Of a stretch of 14,279 nucleotides of DNA, positions 1-8,187 are shown piece by piece. The position numbers were made by a program, and so were the translations under genes. The notes under the pieces are model-generated. The model was not told where the DNA came from. It searched no databases and saw only the letters and a list, made by a program, of their open reading frames with translations. The DNA is from Selenomonas sp. (GTDB lineage: Bacteria > Bacillota > Negativicutes > Selenomonadales > Selenomonadaceae): the NCBI GenBank assembly GCA_003518745.1, contig DOYB01000174.1:1-14279 (forward strand). Direction: 5' to 3'. Within the stretch, counting starts at the first letter, position 1; every line of letters starts with the position of its first letter.

Positions 1-1604
1 ACAACGTCCATGCCGACACCACGGCCGGAAATATCGCTGATCTGCTCAGCAGTGGAGAATCCCGGCAGGAAAATGATGCGCACCGCATCCGCGTCATCAA
101 GACGATCCACCTCGTCCTGAGTCATTATCCCCTTCTCCACAGCCTTGCGGCGGATTACGTTGGCATCTATGCCCTTACCGTCATCAGTGACCATGATGAC
201 CACATTGTTGCCCTCATGCCTTGCTATGAGGCCAACCTCTCCGGCCCTAGGCTTGCCCTTCGCCTCACGGTCATCAGGCATCTCAACGCCGTGGTCAAGG
301 GAATTCCTGAGAAGATGCATGATCGGGTCGCCGATCTCGTCGATAACGGTACGATCAAGCTCTGTATCCTCACCCTCAATGGTAAGGTTGATTTCCTTAT
401 TGAGTTCCTTCGTGACATCGCGCACCATACGCGGGAACCGATTGAATACCTGGCTGACAGGAACCATGCGGACCTTCATGACGATATTCTGCAAATCAGT
501 CGTAACGCGATCCATCTGTTCCAAGGTCTCTGTGAGTTCTGACAATCTGTGAGTCTGGCCAATCTGCTCCAGCCTGACCTTGTTTATAACCAATTCACCC
601 ATCAGATTCATGAGTGTATCGAGCTTTTCAATATCAACACGCACAGACTGGCTTGCATGGCTCTTTTTCTGAGCGGCCGCATTCTGTGCCGCGGGAGCAG
701 CAGACTTTTGGGCCGCGGGTGCCGATGCCGGCTTCGAAGCAGGCTTGGGAGCAGCCGGCGCAGGTGCCTGCGCTGCCGGCGCGGGAGTTGGGGCAGGCGC
801 GGGAGCAGCAGCAGGAGCAGCCTGCTTATCGGGGTCTACGACACTGACTTCGGCTGACTCCACTTCGGAAATGCTGAGAATAGTTTCCTCTACAGCCTTT
901 TCCTCTGCTCCGGTAATTACCACCACATCGAAGGAGCGCTCGAACTTCTCCTGCTCAAGATCCTCTGCCGGCGGAACTGACTTCAGAACCTCACCTATCT
1001 CATCCAGAGCGTTCATAACCATGTACGAACGTGCTGATTTCAAAAGACAGGTTTCCGCAAGAGTAACCTTTATATGAATACCACGGAGACCTCCCTCCAT
1101 GGCCTGTTTCAACACAGCCTTTTCCGTATCGGACAAATCCACGCCCGAGGCCGGTGCCGCTCCCGCCGAAGAAGCATCCGCGGCGGCCGGTGCCTCACTT
1201 TCGCCGCCGGCAGGTATGGGATTTCCGCTTGAAATAGCGCTGAGCTTTGTTACAAGCTCTGACACGTCAATCAAATCCTCGGGATCGCCATTTGCGATGT
1301 TATCAATCATCTGCTCCAGAGAATCAATACACTTAAACAGTATGTCGATAATCTCCTCGCTGATTTTCAGCTGTTCCTTCCTAAGAAGGTCAAGCACATC
1401 CTCCATCTCATGGGTCAGCTCCGCTGTCTTGTTGTACCCCATGGTCGCGGACATGCCCTTTAGTGTATGAGCATTACGGAATATATCATTCAATACGGAC
1501 AGGTCTTCCGCATTGTCTTCGAGGCTCAGGAGCCCCTCATTCAAGGACTGCAGATGCTCTCTTGACTCATCCAGGAACATGTCCATATACTGATTGGTTT
1601 CCAT
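1..1604 (-). CDS. cheA: Chemotaxis histidine kinase CheA (partial, C-terminus off window)
   Basis: CheA is the receptor-coupled kinase that phosphorylates CheY and CheB. The frame runs open from an ATG at 1604 to the window edge, giving about 534 codons. Domains in order: P1 Hpt domain with phospho-acceptor H46 in FRNAHTLKGMSATMG; an Ala/Ser/Gly linker; P2 CheY/CheB docking domain (about 155-255, GGLRGIHIKVTLAE); an Ala/Pro/Lys-rich linker (about 258-312); P3 dimerisation helices (about 315-375, SVRVDIEKLDTLMNLMGELV); and the P4 ATPase with N-box HLLRNSLDHGVE (near 431), VTDDGKGID and FSTAEQISDISGRGVGMDVV at the edge. The rest of P4 and the CheW-like P5 are cut off by the window, not by a mutation. 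AGGGGG lies 9 bases before the ATG; cheB ends 20 bases upstream. Confidence 0.97.
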   Translation of the reverse strand, partial: METNQYMDMFLDESREHLQSLNEGLLSLEDNAEDLSVLNDIFRNAHTLKGMSATMGYNKTAELTHEMEDVLDLLRKEQLKISEEIIDILFKCIDSLEQMIDNIANGDPEDLIDVSELVTKLSAISSGNPIPAGGESEAPAAADASSAGAAPASGVDLSDTEKAVLKQAMEGGLRGIHIKVTLAETCLLKSARSYMVMNALDEIGEVLKSVPPAEDLEQEKFERSFDVVVITGAEEKAVEETILSISEVESAEVSVVDPDKQAAPAAAPAPAPTPAPAAQAPAPAAPKPASKPASAPAAQKSAAPAAQNAAAQKKSHASQSVRVDIEKLDTLMNLMGELVINKVRLEQIGQTHRLSELTETLEQMDRVTTDLQNIVMKVRMVPVSQVFNRFPRMVRDVTKELNKEINLTIEGEDTELDRTVIDEIGDPIMHLLRNSLDHGVEMPDDREAKGKPRAGEVGLIARHEGNNVVIMVTDDGKGIDANVIRRKAVEKGIMTQDEVDRLDDADAVRIIFLPGFSTAEQISDISGRGVGMDV

Positions 1605-1624
1605 ATCTGTATTCCCCCTATGAT

Positions 1625-2848
1625 TTATCTTTTGACTGCTGCGACAATTGCATCCGCAATAGCCTGTAAGGGCCTGACTTCATCTGCCAAGCCGGCATCA
1701 ACAACCGCTTTTGGCATTCCGTAGACAACAGAGGTCTCCTCATCCTGCGCTATAATGTAACCGCCCTGCTGTTTTATCTTTTTCATTCCTTCACAACCAT
1801 CGCACCCCATGCCCGTCATAATGACCGACACCAGCTCCTTCTGCAGCGGAGCCACAGAATCAAACAGCACGTTAACAGCCGGACGATGATTGCCTACAGG
1901 CGGTTCCTGACTAAGAGCGATTTTCCGGGCAGCGCCTTCCAAGGTTACCCTCATATGGTAATTCCCAGGGGCTATGTAGACTTGACCCGGCCGGATAATT
2001 TCATTATGCTCCGCTTCCTTCACTGAAATATCGGAAATCGTGTCCAAGCGTTCTGCCAGCGACTTTGTGAAACCGGGAGGCATATGCTGGACTATCACTA
2101 CTCCGCAGGGCAAATTTCCCGGCAATTGAGTTATTACCTTCTGCAATGCCTGAGGTCCCCCCGTAGATGTTCCAATGGCAACCAGCTTTCTGCTGCCGCC
2201 CGCGAAACCGCCCTGTGACACTGAACTGCTTGGCACAGGCCTAGGCTGGAAGGGCTTTGCTCTGGGCTGGAGCAGTGGATTCTGCCTCGTCCGTCCAAAA
2301 ACAGGCTCAGGCTTTGTAATATTTGTTGCAGGAGGTGTTCCCGAAACAGATGTCGAACGCTTTGGAAATTCCACACGCCGCATCGTAGGCGGTAATATCT
2401 GACTGGTTACAGAGGACGGCCTGCTGCCTGCTCTTAACGCTCCCAGTCTCCTGACGCTGACCTTGGCCGCAATCCGGCATTTCTCCAATATCTCGGGTCT
2501 TATCTCGTCAATTCTGGAGCTTGCCCCTCCGGATTTCCCGATAAAATCAACAGCTCCCAGCTCCAATGACCTTATGGTAGCCGTTGCGCCACGCTGAGTC
2601 ATGCTGCTTATCATAACCACCGGCAGCGGATTCTCTTCCATTATGATCGCCAGAGCGTCCAGACCATCCATAACCGGCATGTTCACGTCCAAAGTCAACA
2701 GATCCGGCTTGAGTTCCTTGACCTTCGCTATGGTTTCCTTACCGTTTACCGCCGTACCGACGACCTCAAAGTCTGCTTCGTTATTAAACAAGTCAGACAA
2801 TACCTTTCGCATAAAAGCTGAGTCGTCCGCAATCAAGACACGAATCAT
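1625..2848 (-). CDS. cheB: Chemotaxis protein-glutamate methylesterase/deamidase CheB
   Basis: CheB removes methyl groups from chemoreceptor glutamates and deamidates glutamines; CheA phosphorylates its receiver to activate it, giving adaptation. The chosen ATG gives 407 aa, starting MIRVLIADDSAFMRKVLSDL. The receiver has acceptor D54 (LLTLDVNMPVMDG) and K105 region (DFIGKSGG). A long basic, Pro/Ser-rich linker spans about 133-218. The esterase domain holds the catalytic triad in GTSTGGP (S228), QHMPPGFT (H255) and MTGMGCDG (D350). An in-frame TTG at 2869 is less likely, since AGAGGTG lies six bases before the ATG at 2848. An 81-base gap separates it from the PilZ gene; it holds no clear promoter or terminator. 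Stop is 20 bases before cheA. Confidence 0.97.
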   Translation of the reverse strand: MIRVLIADDSAFMRKVLSDLFNNEADFEVVGTAVNGKETIAKVKELKPDLLTLDVNMPVMDGLDALAIIMEENPLPVVMISSMTQRGATATIRSLELGAVDFIGKSGGASSRIDEIRPEILEKCRIAAKVSVRRLGALRAGSRPSSVTSQILPPTMRRVEFPKRSTSVSGTPPATNITKPEPVFGRTRQNPLLQPRAKPFQPRPVPSSSVSQGGFAGGSRKLVAIGTSTGGPQALQKVITQLPGNLPCGVVIVQHMPPGFTKSLAERLDTISDISVKEAEHNEIIRPGQVYIAPGNYHMRVTLEGAARKIALSQEPPVGNHRPAVNVLFDSVAPLQKELVSVIMTGMGCDGCEGMKKIKQQGGYIIAQDEETSVVYGMPKAVVDAGLADEVRPLQAIADAIVAAVKR

Positions 2849-2854
2849 TACATT

Positions 2855-2861
2855 CACCTCT
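2855..2861 (-). promoter_or_regulatory. Ribosome binding site deciding the cheB start
   Basis: AGAGGTG on the minus strand, six bases before the ATG at 2848. It lies inside the longer open frame, so it argues against the TTG at 2869 and gives a receiver domain that begins at the usual place. Confidence 0.7.
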
Positions 2862-2929
2862 GTCAGCAATTGGGCTATTGCAGTTTGCCACCAACCGGAA
2901 TCAACAGATATACCCTACAAACTATCACG

Positions 2930-3616
2930 TCAAAGCTCAAACCCCTTCGCAATACTCTTTCGCTGTACAGCGAACAGATACCTGACTATCTTGTTCACCG
3001 TCGTACGGGAAAGCTGCTCGAAGCCAACTCCTACGTGATAGAGCCTGGCACCTGATCCATTCTCCACCTCTGTACATCGAACCACGTGACTCATAACCTC
3101 CAATACCCCCACATCAGGGATATCAAAAATCTCCAGGGCAATCTTATTTCCAATCCTGATTGGATTCCTTGATAAGAAGCAAAGCCCATTTCCGCTTAAA
3201 TCAACTGACTGGGTCATCTGTGGATCCTTTATCTGTCCATCTTCGTCAATCACCCTGATCTGTACTCTCTGGTTTACACGAACCCGTACAAATTGACGAT
3301 TTTGATGGCGTTCCACTTCCTCCGGTATGGCAACCTTCCAAACCGAAAAATTTCGGCCATCAACACGGGCAGAACCAAGATATTTCGTAAAAAAACGATA
3401 GCGGCAGGTTTCACCGGCTGCCAACGCGTAAAGACGCTCCCCTGACATGGGGATTACAGGAACTCCCTGCTTGTTCATGGGCATGGCAACCATTAATTCC
3501 GTCTTTGTAATATCCTCAATACGGCTGGTATACTTTTCGTCATCGTCTCCTACGTAAAATTCGACCCTTTGTCCAATTTTTAAAATTTCCCCTGCCTTTA
3601 ATAATTCGCCCGCCAT
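2930..3616 (-). CDS. PilZ domain protein, YcgR-type c-di-GMP flagellar brake
   Basis: YcgR-type proteins bind cyclic di-GMP and then act on the motor or stator to slow or bias rotation (YpfA/DgrA in B. subtilis). The 228-aa product has an N-terminal YcgR-like beta domain (about 1-100: KIGQRVEFYVGDDDEKYTSR, then VPMSGERL-like region) and a C-terminal PilZ domain with both ligand motifs intact: RQFVR (R107, R111; RxxxR) and DLSGNG (D139, S141, G144; DxSxxG). GGAGG lies 9 bases before the ATG, and the gene starts 21 bases after flhG. In B. subtilis flhG is followed directly by cheB, so this gene is an addition relative to that operon, putting the sensor under flagellar control. The family call is firm; action on the motor is inferred from family and context. 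Confidence 0.93.
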   Translation of the reverse strand: MAGELLKAGEILKIGQRVEFYVGDDDEKYTSRIEDITKTELMVAMPMNKQGVPVIPMSGERLYALAAGETCRYRFFTKYLGSARVDGRNFSVWKVAIPEEVERHQNRQFVRVRVNQRVQIRVIDEDGQIKDPQMTQSVDLSGNGLCFLSRNPIRIGNKIALEIFDIPDVGVLEVMSHVVRCTEVENGSGARLYHVGVGFEQLSRTTVNKIVRYLFAVQRKSIAKGFEL

Positions 3617-3637
3617 ATCAAAGTTCCTCCATGTTTG

Positions 3638-4627
3638 TTACGAAAAATTAAAAATTTGACGCAAAAATCCTCTCCAGCCCTGTTTGACGACTTTTTCCTT
3701 CCCATAAAGAAGGTTATCCACCATTGCCTGAATGCATTTTGAAGCCAAAGTATTGGGCTGCACCGCATAGAAGGGCTTTTGGTTCCGCACAGACACCATA
3801 ACATTGCGGTCTTCGTATATATAGCCCAGGCACTTGACAGGCATGTTCAAAAATTTTTTTGACGTTTTTTCCAGTTTTTCGGTTACCTCTCGGCTTTCAT
3901 TTATGTCATATATTCGATTTACCACTAATTTCAGATTTTTCTTCCTGGAATACATGCTATACGCCTTCATGACCGCATAGGCATCTGTCAGCGCCGTAGG
4001 TTCCGGAGTCGTCACCAGTATAACCTCATCAGCCGCCAGAATAAAATCCATAACCGTCTTGCCAAGACCTGCACCGGTATCAACAAGAATGATATCCGCC
4101 AGTTTGCTGCAGCCCAGCAGCTTTTCCATCAGTATCTTGCGCTGGGCCCGGGTGAATGTCTTAGCCTTTTCAATCCCGGAACCTCCGGATATGTAGTTGA
4201 CCCCATAGGGACCATGAATGAGGACATCAGACAGTTCAACATCATCCTCAAGGAGATTCAGCAGATGCTTGCGTGACATGCTTCCTAGAACAACATCCAC
4301 ATTTGCCGTACCAAGATCCGCATCGATGACAATGACACGATGACCTTCCATCCCTAAAGCAATGGCCAGATTCACCGTAAGGTTAGTCTTGCCAACACCG
4401 CCCTTGCCGCTGGTAATCGCGATTATGCGTGGCTTACTCTCCTCAGCGCCTTCTTCCGATCCGGTGTCAGAGGTGTCCTTCTCCTCCGAATCCTCTGACT
4501 CATTTTCTGCGCCCTCGTCCTCCAACGGTTCTTTTTCTAACTCTTCCGATGAGGACTCTGCTTCCGGACCATCATATTCAGTTTTATCCTCAACCAGCTT
4601 CCTGAGCTGTGATGCCTGATCTGTCAT
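3638..4627 (-). CDS. flhG: Flagellar number regulator FlhG (MinD-like ATPase, YlxH/FleN)
   Basis: FlhG is a MinD-type ATPase that limits flagellar number, stimulates FlhF GTPase and takes part in C-ring assembly. The 329-aa product begins with the FlhF-activating motif DQAxxLR (DQASQLR, residues 3-9). Between it and the ATPase lies an unusual acidic stretch (about 13-64, 25 Asp/Glu by hand count). The ATPase has a deviant Walker A SGKGGVGKTN (73-82), IDADLG (101-106) and DTGAG (183-187). The C-terminus ends GWRGFLRQIFNFS, which could be an amphipathic membrane-targeting helix as in MinD/FlhG. The ATG overlaps the flhF stop by four bases, fitting coupled synthesis of the partners. B. subtilis FlhG is about 298 aa; the excess is mainly the acidic segment. 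Confidence 0.96.
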   Translation of the reverse strand: MTDQASQLRKLVEDKTEYDGPEAESSSEELEKEPLEDEGAENESEDSEEKDTSDTGSEEGAEESKPRIIAITSGKGGVGKTNLTVNLAIALGMEGHRVIVIDADLGTANVDVVLGSMSRKHLLNLLEDDVELSDVLIHGPYGVNYISGGSGIEKAKTFTRAQRKILMEKLLGCSKLADIILVDTGAGLGKTVMDFILAADEVILVTTPEPTALTDAYAVMKAYSMYSRKKNLKLVVNRIYDINESREVTEKLEKTSKKFLNMPVKCLGYIYEDRNVMVSVRNQKPFYAVQPNTLASKCIQAMVDNLLYGKEKVVKQGWRGFLRQIFNFS

Positions 4628-6054
4628 TGCGAATCCCTCAACAGCAATCCTGCAAGCATATCTGCCGTTGCCGGAATAATATCATCCGGAACGCTTTGTC
4701 CATTGGTCAGATATGAAAGTGCCAGCTTTTTCTCATACAAAAGATTCAAAATAATTCCTATACTGCTGGTCTCGTCCGTTTTTGTGAAAATCAGCCTGCT
4801 GGGCTCGCAAACGGAAAATTTCTCCAGAATTTCTTCCGCATCCTTTTGCTTCGTGGTGGCACTCATGACCAAATGCTTTTCGATATGGGAATTTACCCCC
4901 AGAAACTCCTGAAGCTCTTTCATTTGAAAATCATTGTGCTGGCTTCGTCCGGCCGTATCAATCAGAATCAAATCCTTGTTTCGATACTTACGTATGGCCT
5001 TGGAAAGCTCTCCCGGAGTATACACTATTTCGAGGGGCAGTCCGATAATATCCGAATATGTCTTCAACTGTTCCACGGCGGAGATACGATATGTATCCGC
5101 CGTAATAAGCGCTGCGCTGACCCCACGCTCAAGAACGAAACGCGCCGCGATCTTGGCCAGAGTCGTAGTCTTTCCAACCCCGGTGGCACCGATCAACGCC
5201 ACGATTCTCACTCCATGGCGATTGAGCTGAATGCCCTCAGAATATTGCAGTGCCTCCTCCAAATAAGAGGTAAGAGTCGTCCTTGCCTCCGGAGAAGCAT
5301 GATCAGCAAGAGTTTCTCCCGCGCCGGAGCGTATGGCCAAATCCTTTAGTATTCCCTCGTCCACTTCCTGCATCCGCAGCGCTTCCTGCAGGGACACCAT
5401 ATTCTTGGGCTGTTCCTTGCTCATCACCTGGGCAAGCAATGCCTTCATCTGAGCCAACTCTGCTTCCAGCTTCTGAATCTTTTCCTGATCCTCGGCCTCA
5501 GTCTCCTGGGTTCTCTTACCCGCGGCCCGCTTCCTGGGCTTTTTCACAACCTTAGGCGGTTCTTCGAAATCTTCAGTGTCCTCATCATCCATCTCCACAT
5601 CGAAAGCCTCGTTGACGCTTTGCTGAGTTGTAAAGGGCACAGAGTTTTCCGCCTTGATTATACGGGATTTCTTCTGCTGCTCATCCTTCAGCTCCGGCAT
5701 ACGAAATGATGGAAAATCCGGAGTGCCGATTGGGGGCATAACCAGATCGCTCCCATTCGCGGCCATCGCAACCCCCTCTGCTGTCCCATTAGTCTTGTAC
5801 TGGGACAGAACAGACTGGGGAAGCACCGGAGCCGCGGGCTTCACCGCGGGCTCAGCCGGGGGCTTTTGCTTAGGCATAGGAGGAGTTTCCTCTATGGCCG
5901 CGGTCACCTCAACCATCTCCTGGCTTCCATAGCCAAGGATGCCGCCCTCTTTATACTTCTTTGTATGCAGGATGACCGCATCGCTGCCCATCTCTGCCTT
6001 GACCCGTTCCATGGCCTCCTTCATGTTCTCGGCCTTGAATACCTTTATCTGCAA
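4624..6054 (-). CDS. flhF: Flagellar positioning SRP-type GTPase FlhF (TTG start)
   Basis: FlhF is the third SRP-family GTPase, with Ffh and FtsY; it helps choose the flagellum site and is switched off by FlhG. The 476-aa product starts MQIKVFKAENMKEAMERVK, typical for the B domain. A long low-complexity and charged region follows (about 55-215), including a coiled-coil-like stretch near 185-210. The NG domain holds Walker A GATGVGKTT (289-297), DTYRISAVEQL (320 on), DTAGR (366-370) and the guanine-specificity motif TKTD (424-427). The start is a TTG one base after the flhA stop; a GGGGTGGTG stretch in the flhA 3' end is the likely ribosome binding sequence. Its TGA overlaps the flhG ATG (ATGA). 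It is longer than B. subtilis FlhF (about 366 aa) because of the linker. Confidence 0.96.
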   Translation of the reverse strand: MQIKVFKAENMKEAMERVKAEMGSDAVILHTKKYKEGGILGYGSQEMVEVTAAIEETPPMPKQKPPAEPAVKPAAPVLPQSVLSQYKTNGTAEGVAMAANGSDLVMPPIGTPDFPSFRMPELKDEQQKKSRIIKAENSVPFTTQQSVNEAFDVEMDDEDTEDFEEPPKVVKKPRKRAAGKRTQETEAEDQEKIQKLEAELAQMKALLAQVMSKEQPKNMVSLQEALRMQEVDEGILKDLAIRSGAGETLADHASPEARTTLTSYLEEALQYSEGIQLNRHGVRIVALIGATGVGKTTTLAKIAARFVLERGVSAALITADTYRISAVEQLKTYSDIIGLPLEIVYTPGELSKAIRKYRNKDLILIDTAGRSQHNDFQMKELQEFLGVNSHIEKHLVMSATTKQKDAEEILEKFSVCEPSRLIFTKTDETSSIGIILNLLYEKKLALSYLTNGQSVPDDIIPATADMLAGLLLRDSQ

Positions 6055-6055
6055 C

Positions 6056-8137
6056 TTAAATCTTCACCACCCCAAGGATTTGAATTTCCACGCTCTGCTC
6101 AACCTCCGCGTGGGACAGTACGATCAATCCCGGCACGGAACGCTCTACTAATTTGCGGAAATACAGTCTCACCGCGGGACTCGTAAGCACTATAGGCTGG
6201 TATCCCATATTGGTAAGCTTTGTCAATTCACTATTAAGTGAATTGATCAGTCTCTGCATTGAATCGGGATCGAGGCTCACATATGAGCCATGATCTGTTC
6301 GCTGAACGCCGCCCGCGATTCTATTCTCCAGCGCCGCGTCCAAAGTTATACACGGAAGTACGTTGTTCTGCACATTCTGCTGTGTAATCTGACGTGCCAT
6401 AGCATGCCGGACGTACTCAGTGAGTATCTCCGTATCCTTTGTTGCCCGTCCATAATCAGCAAGAACCTCCAAGATCGTGGCCATGTCACGAATTGAAATT
6501 CTCTCACGCAGCAGATTCGCCAATACCTTTTGGATTTCGCCGACACTGAGCAATCCCGGCACAACCTCGTCCACCAGAGAAGGATTCGTCTTCTGAAGGT
6601 TGTCCACCAGATTCTGTGTTTCCTGGCGTCCAAGTATTTCGGCCGCATGGGCTTTGATTACCTCAGTCAGATGAGTAGCCAATACCGATACGGCATCAAC
6701 CACCGTATAGCCGTTCAGCTCCGCCTGCTCCCTCTCGCTCTCAGGTATCCAAAGAGCAGGAAGCCCAAATGCCGGCTCGGTTGTTTCGATTCCCGGAACC
6801 TCCTCAAACACTGTCCCTGAATTCATCGCAAGGAAATGATCAAGTAATAATTCGCCCTTTGCTATCTCAATTCCTTTAAGTTTTATGATATATGCGTTTG
6901 GTTTGATTTGAATATTATCCCTGATACGTATCGTGGGAACAACAAGTCCCAGCTCCAACGCGCATTGACGGCGTATCATGACGATACGGTCCAGCAAGTC
7001 TCCGCCCTGTCCCGTATCAACCAAGGGAATAAGGCTGTACCCAATTTCCAGTTCCATCGGGTCAACTTGCAGGAGCGATACGATATTTTCAGGCTTTGTA
7101 GCCTCTTCCTTTGCCTTTGTTTTCTTCTCCTCCTGCTTCGTCTCGGTTGACTCTTCACTGCTCTGTCTAAGGTTGTAGCCAATGAAAAGACAGGTCAGGG
7201 ACAGAACGAAGAACGGTATGCCCGGCAAGCCTGGAACCAGCGCCAGAAACAGCAGGACGCCTGTGATTATGAAGAAAATCCTCTCATTGTGGAAAAGCTG
7301 CCCTACTAAGTCCTGTCCCAGATTTCCCTCTGAAGCGGAACGAGTCACAATTATACCTGTTGCCGTAGATATCAAAAGCGCGGGGATCTGGCTGACCAAA
7401 CCCTCGCCGACCGTCAGGAGTGTATACGTCTGCAATGCCTGCAGCGCTTCAAGGTTACGCTGCACCATGCCAATGACGAACCCGCCTGCAATATTAATGA
7501 ACATAATAATGATAGCCGCAATGGCATCACCCTTGACAAACTTCGAGGCACCATCCATGGCTCCAAAGAAATCAGATTCACGCTGCACCTTTTCCCGCCG
7601 AATCTTCGCCTCCGCATCCGTAATGGCACCCTGGTTCAAGTCCGCGTCGATAGCCATCTGCTTACCCGGCATCGCGTCCAAGGTAAAACGTGCGGAAACC
7701 TCAGCCACGCGCTCAGAGCCCTTTGTTATAACGATAAAGTTGATGATAACCAGAATGATGAACATGATGAAGCCCACCACCGGGTTACCTCCGACGACGA
7801 AGTTTCCAAATGCCGTTATGACCTCGCCCGCGTCCGCTTCAAGCAGGATCAGCCTGGTGGACGAAATATTGAGTGCCAGGCGGAACAAGGTTGTCACCAA
7901 TAGCAGTGAAGGGAAAACCGAAAGATCCAGGGCCTCCTCATTGTATATGGCAGACATGACCACCACAAGGGCTATGGTTATATTCAGACATATCAAAAGA
8001 TCCAGCAGCATCTTTGGCAGCGGGATTATCATCATGATGACAATTGTTACCAGAGTAACGGCAATAATGACATCGCTATATTTTTTTATAAAATCCCCGG
8101 CTCCTCCCGAGCCGGCCGGCATATCCGGTGCAGGCAT
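6056..8137 (-). CDS. flhA: Flagellar export gate protein FlhA
   Basis: FlhA is the large gate component; its membrane part conducts protons and its cytoplasmic ring docks substrate-chaperone complexes. The 693-aa product has an N-terminal membrane region of about eight helices to residue 323, the FHIPEP-family signature in the cytoplasmic loop (about 143-182: RFTLDAMPGKQMAIDADLNQ then charged GAITDAEAKIRRE), a Glu/Lys/Thr-rich linker (about 325-349) and a C-terminal cytoplasmic domain (EIGYSLIPLVD, QGGDLLDRI, RIRDN, LPALWI, VLATHLTEVIK). AAGGAG stands 8 bases before the ATG. It follows flhB after a 50-base gap in which I see only this ribosome binding site. Its TAA is one base from the flhF TTG start. 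Confidence 0.98.
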   Translation of the reverse strand: MPAPDMPAGSGGAGDFIKKYSDVIIAVTLVTIVIMMIIPLPKMLLDLLICLNITIALVVVMSAIYNEEALDLSVFPSLLLVTTLFRLALNISSTRLILLEADAGEVITAFGNFVVGGNPVVGFIMFIILVIINFIVITKGSERVAEVSARFTLDAMPGKQMAIDADLNQGAITDAEAKIRREKVQRESDFFGAMDGASKFVKGDAIAAIIIMFINIAGGFVIGMVQRNLEALQALQTYTLLTVGEGLVSQIPALLISTATGIIVTRSASEGNLGQDLVGQLFHNERIFFIITGVLLFLALVPGLPGIPFFVLSLTCLFIGYNLRQSSEESTETKQEEKKTKAKEEATKPENIVSLLQVDPMELEIGYSLIPLVDTGQGGDLLDRIVMIRRQCALELGLVVPTIRIRDNIQIKPNAYIIKLKGIEIAKGELLLDHFLAMNSGTVFEEVPGIETTEPAFGLPALWIPESEREQAELNGYTVVDAVSVLATHLTEVIKAHAAEILGRQETQNLVDNLQKTNPSLVDEVVPGLLSVGEIQKVLANLLRERISIRDMATILEVLADYGRATKDTEILTEYVRHAMARQITQQNVQNNVLPCITLDAALENRIAGGVQRTDHGSYVSLDPDSMQRLINSLNSELTKLTNMGYQPIVLTSPAVRLYFRKLVERSVPGLIVLSHAEVEQSVEIQILGVVKI

Positions 8138-8187
8138 GACAGATGCTCCTTGTTATGAATTAAAGCCTGACCCTATTGGGCGGCTCT

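Noticed and set aside
145..1470. Several plus-strand frames opposite cheA
   Set aside because: CheA runs unbroken on the minus strand with all domain motifs; the plus-strand frames overlap each other in different frames and have repetitive low-complexity products.
2866..2881. GCAAT/ATTGC inverted repeat upstream of cheB
   Set aside because: Only a 5-bp stem with a 6-base loop and no T-run or paired promoter; likely chance.
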